From contig CAZOWM010000042.1 of NCBI GenBank assembly GCA_964583615.1, positions 1-32,124 of the forward strand: a DNA stretch of 32,124 nucleotides, in the 5' to 3' direction. Positions 24,031 through 31,781 of this stretch are shown here, in pieces (position 1 is the stretch's first letter; the number at the start of each line of letters is the position of its first letter). The notes under the pieces were generated by a model that was not told where the DNA came from, made no database searches, and worked only from the letters and a program-made list of their open reading frames with translations. The translations under genes were made by a program, and so were the position numbers. The DNA is from CAZOWM01 sp964583615. GTDB taxonomy: Bacteria > Spirochaetota > B62-G9 > DRHN01.

Positions 24031-24549
24031 ATGCCCGCGAACATAAAGCGAACGAAAAAGAAAACGAAGCCCGGCACCGGAAAGACGGCCGCGCGCTTCA
24101 TCAAAACCGGAAAAAAGGCCCGGGATAAACAGGACGCCGGGTTCACGCTGATCGAAATCATGGTCGCTGCGATGATCCTTCTCATCCTTATCAGCGTCGC
24201 AGGGTTCGTGGTGACGCGGAACATCGGGAAGGCGAAAGTGATCAGCGCGAAAAACCAGATACAGATCTTTTCAATGGCGCTCAACTCCTACTTTCTCGAC
24301 GGCGGGCAGTATCCCTCCGCAGAGCAGGGATTGACGGCCCTCTGGGAGAAGCCCGTGCTTGAGCCGGTGCCCGAAGGGTGGGATGGGCCGTACCTGGACA
24401 AGTTCGTCCCGGATGACCCCTGGGATCACCCCTATGAGTACACATCCCCGGGGCCTCACGGGCTGCCCTTCGGCATTCGGTCCTTCGGGGCAGACGGCCT
24501 GGAAGGAGGGGAAGGGGCTGACCGGGATATCATGTCATGGGAAAAGTGA
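24031..24549 (+). CDS. gspG: Major pseudopilin GspG with long basic leader
   Basis: Main subunit of the secretion pseudopilus, 172 residues. The prepilin cleavage site follows Gly37: DAG then FTLIEIMVAAMILLILISVA, with the essential Glu at mature position 5. The mature part carries the GspG hallmarks: GGQYPSAEQGLTAL, GWDGPYL, DPWDHPYEY and SFGADG before the end. The leader is 37 residues and full of Lys and Arg, far longer than the usual 5-10; a GAGG ribosome site supports this ATG and no better internal start is seen. It overlaps the next gene by 13 bases. Confidence 0.94.
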   Translation: MPANIKRTKKKTKPGTGKTAARFIKTGKKARDKQDAGFTLIEIMVAAMILLILISVAGFVVTRNIGKAKVISAKNQIQIFSMALNSYFLDGGQYPSAEQGLTALWEKPVLEPVPEGWDGPYLDKFVPDDPWDHPYEYTSPGPHGLPFGIRSFGADGLEGGEGADRDIMSWEK

Positions 24550-24755
24550 AAATCAGGTGCGGAAACAAGGGCGGGTTCGTCCTGCTGGATGTGCTCGTGG
24601 GCCTTTTACTCGTGAGTGTCTCGCTTCTTATCATTTTCGGGAACATTGCCCTTGCGTCAAGAAACGCCGGGCTTGTGAGTGAGAGGCTGGGGCGGCTGAT
24701 CGCAGAGAGGAACGAACGTGCGCAAAACACCCAGGTGCGGTTTTTCGAAGAGTGA
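24537..24755 (+). CDS. Small minor pseudopilin, GspI- or GspH-like
   Basis: A 72-residue pseudopilin-like protein. The leader MGKVKIRCGNKGG precedes FVLLDVLVGLLLVSVSLLII, so cleavage would follow Gly13, and mature position 5 is Asp rather than Glu. Position between gspG and gspJ argues for GspI, but it is much shorter than usual (about 120 residues): after the N-terminal helix only some 30 residues remain. It overlaps both neighbours (13 and 38 bases), which supports a real translated gene. It may be a reduced GspI or a separate small pseudopilin. Confidence 0.8.
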   Translation: MGKVKIRCGNKGGFVLLDVLVGLLLVSVSLLIIFGNIALASRNAGLVSERLGRLIAERNERAQNTQVRFFEE

Positions 24756-25266
24756 TAAGGGGTTTACCTACATCGAGATGATGGTCGCGCTGATCATTTT
24801 ATCTCTTGCGGGCGTTCTTGTCTGGCAGGGGATATCCACTGCTGGGAAACTGCTTGATAAAATATCAGCGCGCTCGTCCGAGACGATGCGGCTCATGCAG
24901 ACGGAAGAAACAGTGCGGGAGCTCGTCGGCAGAATAAAGATTCCCTTCTGGATGAGCACGATGGAATTGGAGGAAGAAGAGGGCGAAATTGCAATTCCCT
25001 TCTATGAAGGGCGCAGTGACAATCTACTGGTCATAAAATATGAGGACAGCTCCCTCATCATCGGTACCAGGGGAACAGACGGGGAACAGATTGAAGGCGT
25101 GAACTCCTTCGGTCCCTTTTCGAACGCGGAAATCGAGGTTGCGAGGGGCGAGGAGGGGGAACTGTTCGGTATCACAGTCGTGCTGTATACGGAAAAACGC
25201 CCCTCGGATGGTGTGCACATAACGGCCCGGTTCGGAAGCAATCCTTTGTGGGCAAAAGATTTATAG
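24718..25266 (+). CDS. gspJ: Minor pseudopilin GspJ
   Basis: Minor pseudopilin of the tip complex, 182 residues. Starts at GTG with AGAGGA six nt upstream. Cleavage is expected after Gly15 (DKG then FTYIEMMVALIILSLAGVLVW), with Glu at mature position 5. The body has the GspJ pattern of a helix followed by a beta-rich region with acidic stretches (MELEEEEGE) and IKYEDSSLIIGTRG. Forms a complex with GspI and GspK in studied systems. It overlaps the upstream gene by 38 bases and is 4 bases from gspK. Confidence 0.85.
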   Translation: MRKTPRCGFSKSDKGFTYIEMMVALIILSLAGVLVWQGISTAGKLLDKISARSSETMRLMQTEETVRELVGRIKIPFWMSTMELEEEEGEIAIPFYEGRSDNLLVIKYEDSSLIIGTRGTDGEQIEGVNSFGPFSNAEIEVARGEEGELFGITVVLYTEKRPSDGVHITARFGSNPLWAKDL

Positions 25267-25270
25267 TAAC

Positions 25271-26299
25271 GTGAGAGAAAACGGTTCTACTACTGTACTG
25301 ATACTCGGTGTGCTGGGATTTCTCTCGATAGTAACGCTCGGCACGTACCTGTTCCTGCAGTATTCTATACAAGAAATCCGCAAATACGAGACGAAGGAGC
25401 ACGGCAGGGAAGCGCTCACCGCTGAGGCGGAGAAACTGGTGGACATGCTCGTGCAAGACACGACGCCGTACGCGGACTCGAGGCTTGATGCAGTGTGGGA
25501 ATATATTTCAGAGAGTGAAGGGCAGAAAATGCGAGTCACCCTTACGGACGTATCCAGTTGTTACGGAATCAACTGGGTACGCAAAGAAATCCTCGATCAC
25601 AGCAGCCTGATGAAGTTCGGAAAATCCTCTGCTGAGCTGCAGCAGTACAGGTGGGACACTGGCCTTCATCTCCATTTGATGCCCGATTTCCAGGAGTTTT
25701 TCTCCGCGGGGGTCCTGCACAGCTTCTTCACGCCCTATAGTTACTTCAATATCAACATCTGTGACGAGTTTGCTGTTGAAAACCTCTATTTCCTCAGAAC
25801 GGGAGACAAAGAGAAGGCGCGGCTCTTCCGTCTGAAGATACAGGAGTACTGGAAAGGGAGCACGCCGGGAAAACCGCGTATGGTTGAGCCTGGGGAGCTC
25901 GAAGGCTTTCTGGGTTCCGATTTCGAGGTTCTGTTTCCCCTTCTGAACGCGTCACCGGCTATTAACGTCCATTTCGCTCCAGAAGACATCCTGTATCAGC
26001 TGTTGAGCTATCAGTATCACAATGTCCCGCAAAGCACCGCTGAGTTTTTGCTTTACAACAGGGGGACTCAGGAGTGGAACGAAGATGAATTGGAGAGTAT
26101 AATTGGGGAAAGGTACAAAAGCACGTTTCTGCATCACTATGTCGGTGTCACCACCTGGTTCTGGCAGATTGAAATCGAAACACATAGCGGCGAATACGGT
26201 CACGTTTCGTTGAAATGGATCGTTGCGAGAATCCCTTCAGGGCCGAAAAATTCGGACCAGAGGGAATACCGGCTGATCGAAGAGGAGTTTTCTCATTGA
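25271..26299 (+). CDS. gspK: Pseudopilus tip protein GspK-like
   Basis: Large minor pseudopilin of 342 residues, the usual GspK size. A five-residue leader (MRENG) is followed by STTVLILGVLGFLSIVTLGT, with no Glu at mature position 5, as is characteristic of GspK, which caps the pseudopilus. The rest is a soluble periplasmic domain including LTDVSSCYGINWV near 91-103, corresponding to the 'DxxGxxNxN' region of GspK. Starts at GTG without an evident ribosome site, so coupling to gspJ is likely. It overlaps gspL by four bases (TTGA). Confidence 0.82.
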   Translation: MRENGSTTVLILGVLGFLSIVTLGTYLFLQYSIQEIRKYETKEHGREALTAEAEKLVDMLVQDTTPYADSRLDAVWEYISESEGQKMRVTLTDVSSCYGINWVRKEILDHSSLMKFGKSSAELQQYRWDTGLHLHLMPDFQEFFSAGVLHSFFTPYSYFNINICDEFAVENLYFLRTGDKEKARLFRLKIQEYWKGSTPGKPRMVEPGELEGFLGSDFEVLFPLLNASPAINVHFAPEDILYQLLSYQYHNVPQSTAEFLLYNRGTQEWNEDELESIIGERYKSTFLHHYVGVTTWFWQIEIETHSGEYGHVSLKWIVARIPSGPKNSDQREYRLIEEEFSH

Positions 26300-27465
26300 T
26301 AGACTGCGCGTATGCTGAAATTGCTGATGGTTCCTACGAGCTTTTTCTTTTCGAAAAAAACCTCCCTCTGGGGCCTTCCGGGCGTTTCTCCGCACTGATG
26401 ATGGCCCGGCCTGAATTCGACATCAAATCAGTAGAGCTTCCCCCTGTGTCCGAGCAGGACATTCAGAACCTGCTGAAGTTCAAATTGAGAAGCCTGTACC
26501 CGGGAAAGCCGGACGATACCGTCTTCGATTATACACTTCTGAGCAGGAAGAACAAAAAGTACGCGGTACTGTTCATTACCGAGAAAAAAACGATCGAAGC
26601 CTACCGGAACCTGTCGCGCGGGATGCCGCTGTTCCTCCCCTTTACGCTTGTAAAACCGTTGATCAGAAAGTACAGCGACGGAAGCTGTGCCTTCATATTT
26701 TTCCACACACGCTGGATCGAAATCCTGATGATACACAGCGGAATGCTGGCCTTTTCTTCCGTGATAAACCGTGATGAGTCCTTTGAGATCAATTTTCAGA
26801 AGATTCTGACCCTGCTCCCGGAAAACTCTGCGGACTGCTCCCTGGTGTTTATCTGCGCAAAAGAGGAGACGGATGCGCTGAACCAGGACATCCGAGGCTC
26901 CCTCGGCCCAGGAAGTTCGTACAGCATGGTGAGCATCGAGGAGCTTGTTGGATCTTTAAACAAAAAAAGCGGTTTTCTTTTTTCCGAAAGACATAAAAAA
27001 AGAGCGGTTCCGCATACACTCGTGATTTTCCTTTTCACTGCAATTGTTTTGACGCTCTCGCTTCTCATCCTCGACAAGGACATTCAGCAGAGGGAGGCCT
27101 ATTTTGAGCAGCTCGAGAATCGGATGAGGAGATACGAAAACCGGACATTGAGCGTGAAGTCTCTGGAAAATGAACTGAAGGAGCTCGAGAACCGTTGGAT
27201 GGAATTGCGCAGCCGCGCTCCGGTAAACATTTACCACATTTTTTCCGAACTCTCTTCAATCATTGAAGGCAGAGCGGTGATTACCTATTTCGTCATCGAG
27301 AAAGACAGTTTTCAATTTGAGGCGATCGGGCAAAACCCCCTGGATCTGATGGACACGTTCAAGATGAACGAAAATTTTCAGAGCATCAAATTGCTGCAGA
27401 GTATTCCGGTTCCGGGTACAAATAAAGAAAGGTTCAAGGTTATCGGAGTTGTTAAAAATCAGTAA
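26296..27465 (+). CDS. gspL: Type II secretion inner-membrane protein GspL-like
   Basis: Bitopic platform protein linking the GspE ATPase to the periplasm. I take the start at TTG 26296, which has GAGGAG eight nt upstream and overlaps the gspK stop, rather than an upstream in-frame ATG inside gspK. The product is 389 residues: a cytosolic actin-like domain (about 1-235, with PVSEQDIQNLLKFKLRSLYP near 50-69, as in GspL/PilM-type domains), one membrane span (about 239-260), a coiled coil (about 262-310), and a small ferredoxin-like periplasmic domain at the end. Followed by an overlapping gspM. Confidence 0.85.
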   Translation: MIDCAYAEIADGSYELFLFEKNLPLGPSGRFSALMMARPEFDIKSVELPPVSEQDIQNLLKFKLRSLYPGKPDDTVFDYTLLSRKNKKYAVLFITEKKTIEAYRNLSRGMPLFLPFTLVKPLIRKYSDGSCAFIFFHTRWIEILMIHSGMLAFSSVINRDESFEINFQKILTLLPENSADCSLVFICAKEETDALNQDIRGSLGPGSSYSMVSIEELVGSLNKKSGFLFSERHKKRAVPHTLVIFLFTAIVLTLSLLILDKDIQQREAYFEQLENRMRRYENRTLSVKSLENELKELENRWMELRSRAPVNIYHIFSELSSIIEGRAVITYFVIEKDSFQFEAIGQNPLDLMDTFKMNENFQSIKLLQSIPVPGTNKERFKVIGVVKNQ

Positions 27466-27982
27466 ACGGGAAAGAGCGCTGCTGTTTGTGCTCCTGTGGG
27501 TCCTGGCGGCTTTTGCCGCGGGCATCGTTTCTTATTTCAAAATTGAGGAGATGACCGCTCTGGGGCAAAAGACAGACATGCTTGAAAAACAGGTGCAGAA
27601 ATTAACTCTGAAAGCGCCGAACAGTGACGATCTGATAGGGGAAAAAGACCGTCTGATGCAAAGCATAGGGACGGAAAAGGAAAAGTACTATTACACGGAC
27701 GAGATCGATCCCTATCAATTCAGCATCATTCTTAAAAAAATCCTTTCCGAAACAGGCCTGTATATCAAGAAATATCAGACGATCGAAGTGAAAGAGCGCA
27801 CCTACCTGGAATACTCTGTTTCAGGAGACGCGCTCCAGCTCGCCGCATTCTTGAGAGTTGTTTCAGACTCCGAAAAGTACTGGAGCATCCCCTTTTTGTC
27901 GATAAACGCACGCAAAGGCGATGGAACGGTCGACGCGGTATTCCGTATCAATTACGAGACGATAGATGAGAAAGATTATTGA
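27449..27982 (+). CDS. gspM: Type II secretion protein GspM-like
   Basis: Bitopic inner-membrane protein of 177 residues: short basic N-terminus (KISKRER), one span at about 11-28, a coiled-coil stretch (about 33-75), and a small periplasmic domain containing TYLEYSVSGDALQLAAFLRV, typical of GspM/PilO folds. Partners GspL. Begins at TTG within the end of gspL (17-base overlap), with no well-placed ribosome site, so translation is probably coupled. Sequence identity to named GspM proteins cannot be judged by eye; the call rests on architecture and gene order. Confidence 0.78.
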   Translation: MLKISKRERALLFVLLWVLAAFAAGIVSYFKIEEMTALGQKTDMLEKQVQKLTLKAPNSDDLIGEKDRLMQSIGTEKEKYYYTDEIDPYQFSIILKKILSETGLYIKKYQTIEVKERTYLEYSVSGDALQLAAFLRVVSDSEKYWSIPFLSINARKGDGTVDAVFRINYETIDEKDY

Positions 27983-28436
27983 AATAGTTTTCGTTTTATG
28001 CATTCTCGTGTTACTCTTTATATGGGTAATGCCCTGGAAAAACAGAGAAATCGATCTCCAGGAAGCGGTCCATCGCGAGGAATCAGCCGATGTCCTGCTT
28101 CAGGCACGCGATGAGAGGAAACCCCCGGTTCCGCCCGACAACGTCGCACAGCTTTTCGGGTGGAAAAAGAGAGAGCCTGTGACCATACCTGCAGATACGC
28201 CTGCAGTCGTGGAGAAGGTGGAAGAAAAAATCATCCCTGCCTCGTGGCTGAAGCCGCTTGGATATGCAATCGGGCAGGATAGTAAAAAGTATTACTTTTT
28301 CAAGGATGAGAAATCGAACATCGTGTTACAGCTTTCAGACGATAACTCGGACAATGGGTGGAGATTGCTCGAAGCGAAAAACGAGGAGTTTCTCCTTGAA
28401 CATGAAGGCAAAAAATACATCGTTTTGTCCAGGTAA
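27966..28436 (+). CDS. Bitopic GspC/PilP-like secretion protein
   Basis: A 156-residue protein with one membrane span (about 4-22), a flexible linker rich in Pro and charged residues (about 25-90), LFGW at 63-66, and a small beta-rich periplasmic domain (about 92-156: LKPLGYAIG, KYYFFKDEKSNIVLQLS, LLEHEGKKYIVL). This is the layout of the homology region of GspC and of PilP, which connect the inner-membrane platform to the secretin. No other GspC candidate is in the operon, and GspC usually comes first, so its place after gspM is unusual. It overlaps gspM by 17 bases. The function is inferred from architecture and context. Confidence 0.7.
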   Translation: MRKIIEIVFVLCILVLLFIWVMPWKNREIDLQEAVHREESADVLLQARDERKPPVPPDNVAQLFGWKKREPVTIPADTPAVVEKVEEKIIPASWLKPLGYAIGQDSKKYYFFKDEKSNIVLQLSDDNSDNGWRLLEAKNEEFLLEHEGKKYIVLSR

Positions 28437-28446
28437 AGGCGGAAGG

Positions 28447-29157
28447 ATGTTTTTTCGAATGATCACGCAAAAAGCGGCTCTGCTCATGCTGCTCCCGCTT
28501 CTTTTGTGCTCCTGCGCAACAAGAGATAAAACAACTGTCTCCGATTTTCAAGCAGCGCCGTTGTTCGGGATGATCTACGATCACGACAACACGCCCTGCG
28601 CGAATGTGCGAACAAGGATAGACGGGACTGACGGCCCGGTAAGCGATATAAACGGAAGGTTCATTGTCCAGTCGCTTTCACGGGGTGAGCATCATATCGT
28701 CTTTACGAAAGAGGGGTATGAGACAGAATCCCTTATTTTTCAGTTTTTGAACATAAATCAGGTTCTGTATGTCAGGATGATCTCCTTCGAACAGCTTCTG
28801 GAAAAGGTGGAAGATGCGATCGAATATCATCGGTGGGAAGAGGGAGAAGAGCTTTTAAAGCGCGCGGAACAGATTAAACAGAATAATCCTCTCGCGCGGT
28901 ATTTACACGCCATTCTTCTGAAAGAAAAAGGAGAAACTGAGAAAGCGGTGGAAATCCTGCTTGGCATATTGCACACCGGTTTCAAAGGTCCATACGTGTA
29001 CCTCGCGCTGGGCGACCTGTATCAGTACCGATTGCAGGATATCCCTGAAGCGGCGCGGTACCTCGAGGAGTATTTGAAGCTGGAGGCAAACAGGGAGGTG
29101 CAAAAGAGGCTCGAGGAGCTGAAAAAGGAGATGGGGAATATTAACACCGCGCAGTGA
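28447..29157 (+). CDS. TPR lipoprotein with carboxypeptidase-regulatory-like domain
   Basis: A 236-residue predicted lipoprotein: lipobox LCSC places the lipidated residue at Cys23. Residues about 37-105 look like a CarboxypepD_reg (Ig-like) fold (GMIYDHDNTPCANVR, SDINGRFIVQSL, HHIVFTKEGYETE). Residues about 115-230 form TPR-type helix pairs (EGEELLKRAEQIKQNNPLA, LGDLYQYRLQDIPEAARYLE). ATG 28447 is chosen over upstream in-frame starts that lie inside the previous gene. Last gene of the gsp transcription unit, 10 bp after its neighbour. TPR lipoproteins can act as secretin pilotins or assembly factors (PilF/PilW), a reasonable but unproven role here. Confidence 0.78.
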   Translation: MFFRMITQKAALLMLLPLLLCSCATRDKTTVSDFQAAPLFGMIYDHDNTPCANVRTRIDGTDGPVSDINGRFIVQSLSRGEHHIVFTKEGYETESLIFQFLNINQVLYVRMISFEQLLEKVEDAIEYHRWEEGEELLKRAEQIKQNNPLARYLHAILLKEKGETEKAVEILLGILHTGFKGPYVYLALGDLYQYRLQDIPEAARYLEEYLKLEANREVQKRLEELKKEMGNINTAQ

Positions 29158-29164
29158 GCATTCA

Positions 29165-29214
29165 GTACAAAACAGCCCGCCGAAGTCTGAAGAATTGTTT
29201 GTACGACTTTTTTT
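29165..29214 (+). terminator. Terminator of the type II secretion operon
   Basis: GTACAAAACA (29165-29174) pairs with TGTTTGTAC (29196-29204), 9 bp with one bulged A and a 21-nt loop. Seven Ts follow three bases later. It begins 8 bp after the last stop codon of the operon. Confidence 0.6.
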
Positions 29215-29235
29215 ACCACATTTGTTAAAAAATAC

Positions 29236-29263
29236 TTGACAGAAAACAGTAGAATGATAGAAT
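29236..29263 (+). promoter_or_regulatory. Strong sigma70-type promoter for the surface-protein genes
   Basis: Perfect TTGACA (29236-29241), 16-nt spacer, TAGAAT (29258-29263). The start site would be near 29270, giving a leader of about 245 nt before the ATG at 29515. Confidence 0.65.
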
Positions 29264-29269
29264 TCGTAT

Positions 29270-29514
29270 TTAAATTCAACGGAAAAAGTTAAACTATATT
29301 ATAACAAAACTCGAAGATACTATCTTGTGACAAGGCCATACGCGAGTTGACGAGTGATTATCCAACACCAGCAATAACCCCGGCCTGATTTTTTTATAGA
29401 TCCTTTTGCGTGAAATTATTCAGGGTTTATGAAACGTGGGAACAGCAACGAATTTCACCCCGTACTATAATACGTTGAAAAGTTCCCATCATAAGAATAA
29501 GAAAGGTTGTAAAT
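29270..29514 (+). promoter_or_regulatory. Long structured 5' leader
   Basis: No open frame is apparent. AGGCC (29333-29337) can pair with GGCCT (29382-29386), which is followed by seven Ts (29389-29395), resembling a weak attenuator; an inner GTTG/CAAC pair (29346-29349, 29363-29366) adds to it. Further on, TGGGAAC (29437-29443) and GTTCCCA (29482-29488) form a 7-bp inverted repeat around an isolated TATAAT (29466-29471) that lacks a -35. I do not recognise a known riboswitch class. Confidence 0.4.
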
Positions 29515-30243
29515 ATGGGTCATGGGAATCGAAGGGCCAAAGTGTGTGTCCTGTGTCTGCTGTTTGTCGCAGTATCTGTCTCCGTTATTGCCAGACCGCA
29601 GCCTGACTATACACTTTGGGGGAAGGCCTATGTAAATGGAGTTTCTCTCACTCAGAAACACACCGGAAATGTCATCAGGGTTGAAGTCGACGGGACTGAG
29701 CTGGTTCGGTACGCCATGGGGAGCGTTCCATCCTACGGTGACCATTACGTTCTCAAAATACCCATGGACGATGATCCTTCATGCACGCACAAAGGACATG
29801 CCGGTGATATCGCTCGCATCTTTATCAATGACAGCGCGGTCGATGAAACGCCGGTTTTGCTTGGCGGATACGGGAAAACAGTGCAGCAGGACCTTCATGC
29901 GACCTTTCTCATGCACGAGCCCGGGCTTGACGTATCTCCCGCTGAGCTTGATTTCGGAGAAGTTTTTATCGGGTCTTTTTCATCTCTGTCTTTGCGTATT
30001 TCAAATACGGGGAACGCTGATCTTTATATCACGAGTATCGAGCTTGGAGAGGATTGCAGCGGAGATTTTCTTATCACTTCCCTTCCGGCATACATGACTC
30101 TCATTCCGGGCGATGCAGCCTGTGTTGAGTTGAGCTACTACCCTTTGGAGGAGGGTGAGGACAGAGGGATTCTGGCAATAGTGACCGACGAAGAGGAAAT
30201 ATCCGGGATAAAAGTTCCCATTTTTGGTGCCGGTATTTACTGA
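29515..30243 (+). CDS. Exported protein with choice-of-anchor-D-like domain
   Basis: A 242-residue secreted or surface protein. Signal peptide at about 1-26 (RRAK, hydrophobic core, VIARP). Residues about 31-130 form a beta-rich domain of the 'YxLxGxAYVNG...VRVEVDG...Y.L.IP.DD' kind often seen in bacterial extracellular proteins. Residues about 137-242 (LDVSPAELDFGEVFIGSFSS, ISNTGNADLYI, GAGIY) match the choice-of-anchor-D / ASH-type immunoglobulin-like fold. AAAGG lies 9-10 nt upstream. No enzymatic motif is seen. It sits directly after the secretion operon and could be its cargo, but only position suggests that. Confidence 0.8.
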   Translation: MGHGNRRAKVCVLCLLFVAVSVSVIARPQPDYTLWGKAYVNGVSLTQKHTGNVIRVEVDGTELVRYAMGSVPSYGDHYVLKIPMDDDPSCTHKGHAGDIARIFINDSAVDETPVLLGGYGKTVQQDLHATFLMHEPGLDVSPAELDFGEVFIGSFSSLSLRISNTGNADLYITSIELGEDCSGDFLITSLPAYMTLIPGDAACVELSYYPLEEGEDRGILAIVTDEEEISGIKVPIFGAGIY

Positions 30244-30328
30244 AAAGTTTGTGTCAATTACTCTTTTCACCGGCGTGTGACCAGGGGAGCGAACCCCCCG
30301 GACGGGATACAGAAAGGAGGGCCGTGTA

Positions 30329-31609
30329 ATGGTGAGCGTACATCTGAGAGGGCTGGCTTCGCGTGCGGCGGCTGCTGTTCTATTTTTTTCCCTGCCTGTC
30401 ACGGTATTGGCCGGCCCGACAGTAAAAGACCTTTTTGTCACGGATGTAACCCCCCGGTCATTTTCTGTTATCTGGGCATCGGATGAAGAAAGCCGTATTG
30501 ATTTTCCCTTTCTCTCCGTGTACATCGACCCCGACGGGCTCGTCCCGGTAGTTGATGCCGAGGTGACGCCCCACCCGGTTGAAAACAGGAGCACTGTTAT
30601 TCCAGCGTTTGCCGAAGAAAACGGGGTCATGAAGGTAAGGGTGAAAGGCCTCGAGCCTGACACAACCTATTATTTTCAAACCACTACCACTTCCAAAATG
30701 AGCGGCGAGACCACCCTCTATCCCGAGGTTCCCCCGTTTCCGGCCGTTACCACAGAGAAGAGAAGCTCGAGAAGCATGGAGTCGGGAGAGGATGTCGTCC
30801 CCTTTACCAACGATCTCGTATACGCGGAATGTTATTTTGATGACGGCGTCACCCCGGCTGAGGGCACCCTCCTCATCTCGACTGTGGAAGGGGGAAACTA
30901 TCCTGTGAGCGCCTTTGTCGGTGATGGGATCGACCCTCCTTTTGCACTCATCGATTTGAACAACATATTCGGGCGGGACAGCAATGAAAGCCTGAACGTC
31001 ACGCAGAACAGAAATCTCACCCTGGTGAACTTCAGAGGGAGATTTGGAAATGTGCTCGTAACCCACCGTGTGCCCGGGAATTCAGGTTTGTGCGAAATAA
31101 AGGTCCCGGAACCAGCGCTGTTGACCGGCTGGAACATGCTTTCCCTGCAGCTCGAGCCTGATGATTCCGGCATCGAAGAAGCCCTCGCGCCGCTGTGGGA
31201 CAAATTGGTGTCCATATGGGAGTACGATACACAGCTCGACAAGTGGCTCAGATACGACCGGACCGGACCTTCTTTTCTCAATACCCTTGCTGAGCTTCAT
31301 GCGGGAAGAGGGTACTGGATCATCATGGACAGCAGCGCTTCTTTCAAAATTCAGGGGGCTTTCATAAACGAAGCGGTGCCCGTGTATACGGGGTGGAACC
31401 TGCTCGGGTACCGCTCCATAGAATCGTGGGGCATTCCCGGAGCCGTGGAGAGTGTTGAATCCGTATTGGATTCAATCTGGGGGTACGAAACCGCTTCCGA
31501 TACCTGGCTTCGCTACTCGCCCGCAGGCCCTTCGTTTCTCGACGACCTCGAATGGATTGTGCCCGGAAAAGCGTACTGGATTCTTGCCACAGGAGAGGCT
31601 GAGTGGTAA
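30329..31609 (+). CDS. Exported FN3-like protein with C-terminal tandem repeat
   Basis: A 426-residue exported protein. AAAGGAGG eight nt before the ATG; signal peptide at about 1-28 (LPVTVLAGP). Residues about 30-145 resemble a fibronectin-III / phosphatase N-terminal domain (VTDVTPRSFSVIWASDEES, VKGLEPDTTYYFQT). The C-terminal half holds two copies of an approximately 75-80-residue unit (about 264-343 and 352-426), each starting GWN(M/L)L, then SIW(E/G)Y, (K/T)WLRY, GPSFL and G(R/K)(G/A)YWI. The unit resembles repeats in bacterial surface proteins, but its role is unknown. A GGGG/CCCC hairpin lies in the 85-bp gap upstream. Confidence 0.82.
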   Translation: MVSVHLRGLASRAAAAVLFFSLPVTVLAGPTVKDLFVTDVTPRSFSVIWASDEESRIDFPFLSVYIDPDGLVPVVDAEVTPHPVENRSTVIPAFAEENGVMKVRVKGLEPDTTYYFQTTTTSKMSGETTLYPEVPPFPAVTTEKRSSRSMESGEDVVPFTNDLVYAECYFDDGVTPAEGTLLISTVEGGNYPVSAFVGDGIDPPFALIDLNNIFGRDSNESLNVTQNRNLTLVNFRGRFGNVLVTHRVPGNSGLCEIKVPEPALLTGWNMLSLQLEPDDSGIEEALAPLWDKLVSIWEYDTQLDKWLRYDRTGPSFLNTLAELHAGRGYWIIMDSSASFKIQGAFINEAVPVYTGWNLLGYRSIESWGIPGAVESVESVLDSIWGYETASDTWLRYSPAGPSFLDDLEWIVPGKAYWILATGEAEW

Positions 31610-31781
31610 GACCGGGCAGAAAATGATACGCATCGATGAAGTATTGAAGTTACAGTCTTTCGTTCTGCAATTCAAAACGGCGTCATCGCACCACTGAAGT
31701 ACCAGTGCAGAGTTGGGATCGCAGTCTTTATGCATGCAGAACGCGGCTTGACATAGGCTTTTGTCTTAGCGGGAGGTTTCA

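Noticed and set aside
30266..30300. Candidate riboswitch before the FN3-like protein
   Set aside because: CCGG and GGGG/CCCC can nest into a hairpin, but the element is too small and matches no class I know.
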